From Sergeia podlipaevii (lineage: Eukaryota > Euglenozoa > Kinetoplastea > Trypanosomatida > Trypanosomatidae): a stretch of DNA of 26,656 bases. Within the stretch, counting starts at the first letter, position 1; each line of letters starts with the position of its first letter. A model generated the notes under the pieces. That model worked only from the letters and a program-made list of their open reading frames with translations, ran no database searches and had not been told where the DNA came from. The stretch lies in contig JASANZ010001949.1 of assembly GCA_030849805.1 (NCBI GenBank), forward strand, positions 1-26,656. Reading direction: 5' to 3'. This document shows positions 17,901 to 24,800 of this stretch, piece after piece. The position numbers and the translations under genes were made by a program.

Positions 17901-19025
17901 GCGAGTGACGTACTGTCCGGTTAGAGGGGCGGTGGCCGTCTGCGAGAGGCGACTCGCGGGGGTTTGCGGCTCATTCCCAGGCGTTGTGGCTCCTCCTGTG
18001 GCGTGGCTCATGCCTCCTGTGGAGCTACTGACTGTTTGTGCAGCGGACGTCCAGCTCGTCGCGGTGACCACTGCGGCACTTGTAAATCCACTCCCGGCAG
18101 CCACGGCTGAATTCAGTGTCTTCCCTCTTCCTTGACTGCGTGTCCACTGCTGAGACGCATAACTACCATCTGCTTTAAACATTAAAGCATCGAGGAAGAT
18201 TGTGACGGTGCGACTTGGCTGCACAAAGACCAAGGAGGCTTCCTCCGTGCTTGGATACCAAAGCACATTCTCCACCTTCACGAGACCGCCAAACACACCA
18301 GCGTTGCGCAGTACAAACGGCGATGATGCTGTCAATAGAGGAGGGGCAGACGTCCCCGATGCCGCTTTATTTTCGTGTCCAAGTTCTTCTTGCTGCTGCT
18401 GCTGCTGCTGATAGCCCTCCCAGTCACGTACCGCCTTCACGTCACGCGCTACAGCTGGCACAACCTCTACAATATGCAGCTGCCGCGTGCTGCCTACGGC
18501 AAGGGCACGAAACGCAGGAAGGTAATCCGCTGAGCTCAGTCCCTCACTCAACTGCAGATGTCCTGAGAGCGTACTCGCTGCCGCGCTCTGCACTGGTGCC
18601 GCCGCTGCTGTGATGCCGCTAGATGTGCTAGAGGCGTAGGCGCCAGGTACACCCCCGTGTGAGGCGGCAAAAAGTGAAGACGGGGTTTTTGGCGGAACAA
18701 TAGTGGGGGTGGTGGCCTCTCTACGCAGGCGGCGTCGTCCTGCGTTGCGCTGTGGTCTCTGTTCTTGCTGTGCCACTGGTGCGGACATAGCGGGATGGAA
18801 GTGATGATCACTGCCAGAGCTCCTTCCCAGAGGCCCCACAGGGCTCTCCAAAAATCGATGTGCCATACTAGAGCTCGCCGATGGCGGAGCAGAGGTTCTC
18901 CGCGGCGCTTTCGATGAGCAAGACATGTCGGTGGCACGAGTGTCTGATACTACCGCGCTGTCACCCTGTGCAGTAGATGCGGCACGTGACCCTCGGAGGA
19001 ACTCTCGTCGTATCGGTATCGACAT
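11982..19025 (-). CDS. GATOR2 (SEACAT) WD40/zinc-RING protein, closest to WDR24/Sea2 (2347 aa)
   Basis: Seen: an intact frame from ATG (19025-19023) to TGA (11984-11982). After a disordered N-terminus, a WD40 propeller spans about residues 165-760, including AWDPHNAYTLALTS, VAFSPSDPNLI, NRLRWRPP (about 601) and DVCIWDAANGYFPV (about 690). Next comes a very long Ser/Gly/Gln/Ala-rich region. GATOR2-type helical motifs follow: SNAAIC (about 1610), AHAWRT (about 1697), GDVQ (from 1723) and QWLDAY...LNELLLIIPEI (1837-1867). HCGSGGC carries C1891 and C1896. The C-terminal module is C2285xxC2288, C2296xxC2299, C2313-G-H2315-G-G-H2318xxH2321, C2332xxC2335. Known: WDR24 and WDR59 end in a zinc ribbon plus an atypical RING with CGHGGH, and they act with MIOS, SEH1 and SEC13 on the lysosome or vacuole to control TORC1. 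The NA-x-x-A/C, AWR, GDVQ and YYW-before-CGHGGH pattern favours WDR24; EEWF after it recalls WDR59. Inferred: a GATOR2-like nutrient-signalling scaffold. It is much longer than animal WDR24 because of low-complexity insertions. One N at 17335 leaves residue 564 undefined. Confidence 0.85.
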   Translation of the reverse strand: MSIPIRREFLRGSRAASTAQGDSAVVSDTRATDMSCSSKAPRRTSAPPSASSSMAHRFLESPVGPLGRSSGSDHHFHPAMSAPVAQQEQRPQRNAGRRRLRREATTPTIVPPKTPSSLFAASHGGVPGAYASSTSSGITAAAAPVQSAAASTLSGHLQLSEGLSSADYLPAFRALAVGSTRQLHIVEVVPAVARDVKAVRDWEGYQQQQQQQEELGHENKAASGTSAPPLLTASSPFVLRNAGVFGGLVKVENVLWYPSTEEASLVFVQPSRTVTIFLDALMFKADGSYASQQWTRSQGRGKTLNSAVAAGSGFTSAAVVTATSWTSAAQTVSSSTGGMSHATGGATTPGNEPQTPASRLSQTATAPLTGQYVTREKGPLARELIELNIDITYARLERIAWDPHNAYTLALTSVATHFELWQVPTDGTRVYAPQMMLRPPAHGTRGTARDVAFSPSDPNLILVVVELTSAGQILLYDRRRVESPRYIDLAGPCLAAAFHPLFPDLLAICYRREKIKSDCRITFFRVTDENDAKASANSSSASKNNNGFTTLTAVRPMSTGESGXLPLEAGVSGERTRRLETYPNLVEQTMLPPIDYYGAVNRLRWRPPTCGFLAPSAEGSALPFVAFVHSADGLDTALEDGGARVTPNSPFPLSNTPNAYCGGSRAIQSDVLASQLWFATTSIAPDNDVCIWDAANGYFPVCAIKFFTKGNHEPNDMVWINETSLVTVFKGKDIVVASLIHSDGIIDTAADKRSCRGSGSKSRAKSREDSVKEKAEMGGREKREEYKDEYSVEEDACLAASLYKADSSSAASAMVSLHAVLPAAAVEVDLFGRSFLVRNSAAAIKEHYIRLIRLSVATYIKRALRQQEMESALKEEWCALRSGGAGGGTKPQQTQVQQQQQQQQQQQLLSASMNSVSSGGGAGSGHGSVSGGTAGSTQGGSGTCGVQLRSRLGILQRSRDSSSRDSSVVGTTRGVPRTCNACSTPSTPVTVVPHHDSGDGIAWVAPAAPASLGMGGHGSATPLQNNEGFVSATQPLQIAGDELAGAGATLREGSESPYPQHPFHQPAPLQVERFGSKSIIARMLGFGRKKHRQSSAWRVSRSPMRSAANLTEATVAGQVQGHYAVPGTLSEPQPQQNHHQQRRHSDEIAVHVQPNFSLRMSTTATLTGRSATSVQPGLYRVPSSASVVSQVPSTASYPNVHGVGASVAPPNSSGVTRYGVSSDQRFLQATLAVVEAPSGGMRQRDRCPVKFFSFLAQQAGARRNDVMPQRTFSLQGLSAVQHEGASAQGNNAIKAATTTTHMVSASSAAASLPCSLPATLSSQLAHAGKPHHSATGPTSVKLHPAVLGARSLSVNTPRLARAWDAQSVTHSALALSSYDEPSLLSSAFYDRGGARSHSAIYSQHGKNNNIAPPASTLVHAQRKTSSPTTAVSPSSPAAATLSAIAFGGARALARVHPIIESFVLSDGVCGWSYRERRAEEAMFVRYALEWEMGYELALSMKRLRHSRDDDAADRAKMERAGSSGEIGVPVAVSGTSSTTIRRCDSMIASTSIDIGLPQALHSPKAAGEFGSTLLSSPFPGMDVIDVEQMRKELLMERQRYVDDLFADMMESNAAICEKQEKQPKELLQREQQTSSFFPTAGSGGIDEAYDGDGASGGGRTSATAAAHTASTAAAAAAAAANARAAVNPRTHWWRSAAHAWRTHEPRVITAVAVGQLEYGSLLGDVQYCLVLYVLYCLWWRHRYPSQSNGADGEGADKDENSTLNVTTAETEGAGGDPLDGASAATSPTRDFNPQECPLLPDPKSGSTTASATWGSSENAGSHARECTPHEWKQRALQWLDAYTADLYARKLYVPLNELLLIIPEILQEPTNPIQPRASDVAYKKQMTYVHCGSGGCENAELVARISTPGNSTRGKTASSTGSGTVAAMGLLLQLKDVFGGSRALSSASSSHRLMPHYMGRLRAMLSVYRASTASHHRQRSKRRQQQQHHQQQQQQMVRMLRMLLMTQQGRSRKGTTAAAAATASSLLAPEEEALVAMALVEHQQLLHRKKHARMSTHQSRLSISAATNAAGFLSRQEMSCGADTVSVSTMEGDGGTGAAGYGGESEDGFGHFGSSSSSCSSVSIGRSGDSSTNSNSGSKSGSCSSCSSDDDDEDDDAYYYDDDDDATESSEIDDDNSISINRSSGGGEHGNSFASSSGGTLTYNSRHRRHNNNHNSSNNHRRHGHLRKHRSFSQKQERPCAQQSGASVSPRSRRVARTEAQSTIGSRLEPAILEDPDPLPQNAVCSTCANAMAMQCAICETVVEGMYYWTRSCGHGGHVDHMEEWFRISNECPKCGVPITEVLRLHT
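11985..12171 (-). other. C-terminal zinc-ribbon/RING module
   Basis: The stretch encodes residues 2285-2347. Cysteine pairs at 2285/2288 and 2296/2299, the C-G-H-G-G-H-x-x-H core (2313-2321) and the closing C2332-P-K-C2335 provide the zinc ligands. The CGHGGH spacing is the hallmark of the WDR24/WDR59/MIOS group rather than of classical E3 RINGs. Confidence 0.85.
12331..12610 (-). other. Acidic and His/Arg/Asn-rich low-complexity segments before the zinc module
   Basis: The stretch encodes an Asp/Glu/Tyr-rich segment (DDDDEDDDAYYYDDDDD) and then a segment alternating His, Arg and Asn (HRRHNNNHNSSNNHRRHGH) at roughly residues 2140-2232. Both are encoded by imperfect trinucleotide repeats and lie inside the insertion that interrupts the zinc-binding region. 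Confidence 0.8.
13041..13076 (-). repeat. CAG/CAA run encoding Q4-H2-Q6
   Basis: Glutamine and histidine codons encode residues 1984-1995 of the GATOR2-like protein, within the insertion separating the C1891/C1896 pair from the C-terminal zinc module. Confidence 0.9.
16305..16337 (-). repeat. CAG/CAA run encoding Q11
   Basis: Eleven glutamine codons, a mixed CAA and CAG block, encode residues 897-907 of the GATOR2-like protein, in the linker after the WD40 propeller. Confidence 0.92.
17335..17335. other. Ambiguous base (N) inside the GATOR2-like CDS
   Basis: The only N I noticed in the window. It makes codon 564 read GNT, so the residue is Ala, Asp, Gly or Val. It does not break the frame. 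Confidence 0.95.
18390..18410 (-). repeat. CAG/CAA run encoding Q7
   Basis: Seven glutamine codons encode residues 206-212, in a loop between early blades of the WD40 region of the GATOR2-like protein. Confidence 0.9.
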
Positions 19026-19030
19026 AAGTC

Positions 19031-19050
19031 AAGTGAAAGAAAAAAAAACC
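19031..19050 (-). promoter_or_regulatory. Pyrimidine tract directly upstream of the GATOR2-like ATG
   Basis: The coding strand shows GGTTTTTTTTTCTTTCACTT just before the ATG at 19025. No AG lies between the tract and the ATG; the first AG is at 19005-19004, inside the frame. If used, it would remove the first ATG, and the next in-frame ATG would be codon 34 (18926). Confidence 0.5.
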
Positions 19051-19108
19051 TTTCCTCCTTTTTTTAAATGGTGTATTTATCTCGCTGCTATGATACGGGG
19101 GATAAATA

Positions 19109-19136
19109 CTAGGTACAACAAGAAGAAACAAGAAGT
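19109..19136 (-). promoter_or_regulatory. Candidate main trans-splice acceptor of the GATOR2-like gene
   Basis: The coding strand shows a pyrimidine-rich run CTTCTTGTTTCTTCTTG, then TTGTACCTAG with AG at 19110-19109. It would give a 5' UTR of about 83 nt with no upstream ATG before 19025, which supports the full-length start. A further AG follows within 15 nt. Confidence 0.55.
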
Positions 19137-19786
19137 GGCGCTCTATGAGAAAACACCGCACCGATATATAACTAAGAAATAACAAACAATATTCTTAAGG
19201 AAGCAATAATAGCAATAATAATGTTAGCAAGTAAAAATAAAATAAATAAATAAAATAAGAAAAGCGATCACACTAGCAATGAGATAATGATAAGCAGCAA
19301 ACACTATGTAGAAAAAAAAGGTAAAATTCCCTCTCTTCTGCTTCTGCTTACGAGGGCGCTACTATATCAACGAAAACAACAACAACAAGATAAAAAAAAA
19401 AAAAAGAGGAAAAAAAATGATACAAGAGAGAAGACACAGTAGAAGCACTAACAAAGTATACCAAGCACCAATGAGATTTTTTTTTTTTTTAAATAGTTCA
19501 TTTGGCATTTGCTGAAGGCCCATTTCCCCTTCGCTCTCTCTCTCTCTATTCTACTTTCAGAAAAGGAAGAGGAGGGATAACTAAGATGCTACATGGTATT
19601 GCACCAAAATACGTCCTTTTTCCCTTTTTCTATTTGGTTCGTTTGTCTGTTTCACATTCTCATGTATACGGAGATGACAAAATGCACGTGAGCTTTTTCT
19701 CTTAAATAAAAAAAAAAGGAAAAAAAGTTGATTAAGACAAAACTGCATTCTTCATATGTGCATAGCAAAGAGTGTGCATATAGGAG

Positions 19787-19790
<4 letters not shown>

Positions 19791-19820
<30 letters not shown>
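19791..19820. repeat. (CA)15 microsatellite
   Basis: A pure CA repeat of 30 bases, reading as TG on the transcribed strand, in the long spacer. Confidence 0.95.
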
Positions 19821-19824
<4 letters not shown>

Positions 19825-21548
19825 AAAAAGAAAAAGAGAAATAGAATTCACTCTCAACAAGGGATTTTTTGTTCTAATGGGGTGATCAAGATAACCAGAT
19901 GACAGGCAAACATTTTTTCTTTCTAAACTTATACAGTCGTACAAAAAAAGAAATGTACAAGAAAAAAAAGCACAGAGCAAACGCAATAAAATAGTAAAGA
20001 TGAAAATTGTAACCATAATAATAATAATAAAAAGGATGAACCCTAAATACATGTACCCACAATGCATATTGCGCCAGTGGCAACGTTTAAAAAAAAAATG
20101 ACAAAAGTGAAACATAACACGTTAAAGTGGCATACGCAGATGGAAAAACAAAAAAAAAAAAATAGGGTAGTAGAATGTGAGATACAAAGAGACTGCAGAA
20201 CAAACGCACATACTTCATAAGAATGTATTGTCTCTAAACAACAACAAAAAAAATATTCTTGCGTACTATCTCTATTGTCAAGTGCTAACTCAATATATCT
20301 ATTGCCTGAGATGTCGCACAGCATAATGATGACGACAAACATGCCTTTCAACAAACATCGCCAAAAGCAACGCTCCTTTTTTTTTTTTCTTTGCACACCG
20401 TTGATTTCATTTCTCAATATGTACAGTGAGAAAGATATACGAACTAAGCAAACAAAAAAATACATGAGAGGGCAACAACAAGAGCAGCACAACATGGAAC
20501 GCACAAAGGAAAAAAAAAAGGGAAGAGAAAGAATGAAAAAAGGAAAAAAAAAACAAGTGAACAAACGTAAAAAGAAAAAAGAGAATTTTAAAAAATATAT
20601 GCTTGAACATGGTAGCGCAACAGGAAACAACGGAGATAGGGAGCATTCACGACATCAAAATGAAAAAAAAATATACAATTCGTTTTTTTTCCCCGTTGCG
20701 TATATATTGTTGATAGCTATTTCTCCTTTGCAAAGCGCAAATAAACTTCCTGGTGATGCACACAGACAAAAAAAAGTGTATTTGCTAATCCCCCTCCTTC
20801 TCCTTATCTACAGTAGACAAGTGAAACATATATATATGCATCACTTTCCCCCCTTTCAGAGAGACATCTTAACCGCGTGCATATGCATATATTGAAGGCG
20901 TCACAGGCAAAAGTGCAAACATACAATATATAGATGAATATATCAGAAAATGGAGCGTAAGAAAGAAAAACAAACAAGCAAACAACAACAAAAAAGCAAA
21001 AGGATGCGTAGAAGTAGTATGCAATTAATAATAATATAAAATGTAGATCCAACCCCAATACAGCAATAACAACAACAACAGCGACAGTAAGAAGAAAACG
21101 TTATTTATTTTTTCTAACGGTAACAACAAAAATGCCGGTATCGACGTCCCCACAATTAGCACCGATAACAATCACCATAGAGGCCATTGAGGGTCCCCCC
21201 TCCCCCGCTCGACGACGACACACTTCCTATGCACATCACCCTTTCAGTCACACGACTCAGCAGTCTAACTGAAACAGGAAATACGAAGATTGTCTTCCTT
21301 CCTGTATTAAACTTTAGGGGAGAAAATAAAAACGCAAAGAAAACACACACATACACACACTAAATGATGCATTATAATTTTTCTTCAATCCTAGAAATAA
21401 TAACAAAAAAAAATATCCAAAAAAAAGTTACTGCATGTTTCACTATGAATACAACAGAGTGTCAAGAGCCATGTCAATGAAGTCAAAGCCTTTCTGCGCG
21501 TGCACACACAGTTGGCAAAACAAGAGCAGCAAAAGCAATGTGGGCAAA

Positions 21549-21568
21549 ACACACACACACACACACAC
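21549..21568. repeat. (AC)10 microsatellite
   Basis: A pure AC repeat of 20 bases, about 320 bases downstream of the stop codon of the 1327-aa gene, probably in its 3' UTR. Confidence 0.93.
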
Positions 21569-21884
21569 TCAGGTAAAACATCAGCGACAACAGTAAGATA
21601 TATACACATCGGAAAGCAATGCGTAAAAAAATAATTTTTTTTGGTAAAGTATTGTGCAAAACAAAATAAAGGACAAAGAGCACACAACATAAAACACAAT
21701 ATGAACTACTGACATCAGTGAAGAGAGGAAAAAAACCTACTATAGAATCAGTAAAATTATGAGTACACATCGTATGCATTCTTTTTCCTCATTTCAATAA
21801 AATAATAGTAATAACAACAGATAAACAAGATAAAAATAAAATAAACTAAAATGAACAATAACAATTATAGTGAATAGCGCCGAT

Positions 21885-24800
21885 CTAGTACTGAAAGTAG
21901 TCATACATGTCGTAGTCCTGATCACCATACTCTAGCAACCCCGCGTTACCACCAAAACGCGTCGTGCTGTCACTAAGCCCGTAGCTTTGTTTTCGAGATT
22001 CGACACCTTGCTCCTCCAGCTGCTGCTGCTTGAGCAACCTTTGCTCCTCCATACGCACAGTGCAGTCCACACTAGAGAAGGGGGCCTTCAACGTGTTGAC
22101 AGAAGATGAGACATTCAATAACTTATTCGTCTTTTGAGTTCTTTTGCTCGGAGACTGCGTGCGTGAGAGAGCTAGCGGGGAGGCAACAACAGCACCGCCA
22201 CTGTTGCTTGAGGTATGAGTCTTTGATGTGCCGAGAGGTGGCGGTAGCGCACCCTTCTTGCTAGTCGTCCTCTTTGCTTCAAGCTTTCCTTGTTGCTGCG
22301 GCTTCTTAGCTGTCGCGTTGGCAGATCGTACACGTGCAGTAGTGTTGCTGGCGCCAGCACCATGTGGTGGAGTGCCAACCGGGATCGCCACCGGGTCTTT
22401 AGACCCGCTAGACATCTGCCGCGTCGACTCCTCTGGTCTACCTATCTTCGTGCGAGCATGTTGCTCTTTGCTGTTACTGCTAGGGTGCTTCCAGGGCAAA
22501 GAAACCGCCTGCTGCTGCTGCTGCTGCTTCGGCTTTACCGACTGTAGTAGTGGTGCCTCCACGCTGCCAGGCGAGGCACGTGGTGTCGGGTCTGCGGAGT
22601 AAAGCTTGGGCATCGTCCTCCTCGTCATTGCTTCAGGCACAACCTCGTAGTACTCCGCGCTCTCTTCGTATTCCACTGATTCGCTAGTACTGTGCTCAAG
22701 CTGCTGCTGTCTGAGCTCTGGTGTGCTGAGGGGAGGTTTGCCAGAAGGTTGCTTCTGAATGGTCAGCTTTTGTGCTACAGAACCTCCCGGCAATACCGGT
22801 AGCGTCTTGTCAGCAGTGGCAGGAAAATCCTCTCGATGGCGCTCAGGCTCATTGCAAACTAAAGACTTTACTTTGATCTCGCGCAACGCTGCGCTGCATT
22901 GTCGTGCCTTGTGAGTCCCGACGGGCGCGGAGAAGGCGACAGGTAGCGCGGAGGGCACCACCTCTCCCTTTGTCTTTGGATCCTTCGTTGCAGCAGCAGC
23001 AGCAGCAGCTGGCAAGGCCGGAGCGGACTTGCTAGCGGGCTTGTTTTGGTCGTCATCATCGTTGTTGTTGTTGTTGTCGGCGCGTGGAGGAAGCGGCTTG
23101 TGAACGTGTGGCACTGCAGTTGTCGCACTTGTAACGTAACTATCGCGACCAGTGGATATCGGGGAGATCAACGCTGAGACGCCTTCCTTCACTTTCTTTG
23201 CGCTCAGTGCCGCCGCCGGAGGAGGAGGAGGCGGCGCTTTTGGAGCCTTCGCGCGCTGAGTGACTGAGAAGCGTGAAAGGGACATCTTCTGCGGTGTTAT
23301 CGTAGAAGAAGAAGAGAAAGAAGGCGGATGCTGACTGCTGGCAGCTGCTTCGTTCTTTGGTGGTTGCTTTTTTTTCAGCTGCTGCTGCTGCTGTAATGTT
23401 AGTAGAGAAGGAGAATTATCATCAGGGGCTGTACAAGGAGCTGAAGGGGAGCTGGCACTACCAGCAGGGGTAGATTCTCTGGTTTCCCGAAAAGGAGCGA
23501 GGTTCGTAGGCTTCGCCACCATCGGGTGTGTGGGCAGCACGGGTAGGGACGCAGATGGTGTCCGCTGCTGCTGCTGCTGCTCGAGGTTGCTATCAGGTTG
23601 TGATGGCCTTTGATGAGGCCGAGAGGGGGCAGAAGCCGCAAAGCTAGTCGATAGACGAGACGCATCTCCCACTCTCCGTGCGGGTGATATGCCGGCAGAC
23701 TTAGCACGGTCAATTGTGATAACATCACCTGGCAAGGTACCGGCACCAGTGGCCACGTTATCCTTTTCAGCACTGCGCAATGACGCACAGAGTGTCTGCC
23801 TGTTCAGATTTTGTTGCAGCTGCTTTTGGTTTGCAATTCCCTTTGAAAACTGCTTATAGGTGAAGTGAGGAGAACCACGGCGACGTGTACGCTGCTGCTG
23901 CTGATGTTGCTGCTCGTGCCTGAAAGATTCGTCGTCCACCGCGTCTATGTCATCCCCGTCATCTCCGTCGTCGTCGCGGGAAAAGCGAATCCCCTTGGCG
24001 ACGATGCTGTTCTGACTGAGTGGAGGCACCTCGCTCTGACGTTTTTGTGCCATACCTACGGAGACAGACCGCATCATAAAGCGCGGTGCGTCGTACCAAT
24101 CCGCATCCTCCTTGTTGTTCTGGTGCTCTCGAAGGTGTGAAGCATCTGTAGCAGAATAGTTGAGCGTTATGCTTGTGGCACAACTGTCACGTGCCTTGCG
24201 TGCTTGGCCCTCATCCAATCTTTGTGGTAGCTCAAACATTGAATGCCCGTTGAGCCTTTGGGTATTGCTGTTGCTACTGTTATCATCAGAGTCATATTCG
24301 CTTCCGGCTGTGCTGGTTTTGTTGTCCTCTTCGTCTTCATAATGCTTCTCCCCTTCCCTTGCTCCCTTTACGTTTGTCTCTTTTTCTTCACCATCACCGT
24401 CTCTCACGTCAAGACTAGTACGGTAGTGGCTTCTGCTGACCACACTGCTGATATCCCCAGGTTCAGTGTCACTGCTGCTCTTAGACCTACTGACGGCACT
24501 GAGGTCTGTGGAGGGTAAGCGGCTGTAAGCGCGCCGGCTGCCCACGACTACGGATTGCCGATTGCGCGGCTGAGGTGGGCGAGGCGGCCTACCGCCAACG
24601 GGTTCGCCACCATCATCATCGTCGCTCGCTTCAGGTGTGGGCACAAGAGACATATATCCAGCCGCCGACGGTAAAGTCGAAGACTGGGTCTGGCCTAGCG
24701 AGGGAGAGGGGTAACCACCCACGCGCGACGCCAGTACACTGGGTAAATCGTAGCTCCCACTGCGACTCCGCCGCCTGTTCGCTTGCTCCCCTTGCCGATG

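Larger units (their letters stand above)
19026..21884. other. Long AT-rich spacer between the 1327-aa gene and the GATOR2-like gene
   Basis: These 2.86 kb contain the 3' UTR of the upstream gene and the 5' UTR and splice region of the GATOR2-like gene. The sequence is dominated by A runs on the plus strand, two CA microsatellites and AAT/AAC triplet stretches. Frames of about 100-206 codons exist, but their translations are Phe/Tyr/Cys-rich (minus) or Lys-rich (plus) with no domain and mirror the homopolymers. It is several times longer than the other two spacers. No tRNA, rRNA or clear snoRNA was found. Confidence 0.65.

Noticed and set aside
20310..20345. ATGATGA-like stretch as a snoRNA box C
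   Set aside because: No convincing box D or terminal stem was found nearby, and such short motifs are common in this AT-rich sequence.
20043..20895. Frames of 195 codons (minus) and 206 codons (plus) in the long spacer
   Set aside because: Both cover the same homopolymer-rich DNA. Their translations are Phe/Cys/Leu-rich or Lys-rich with no domain, as expected from A/T runs.
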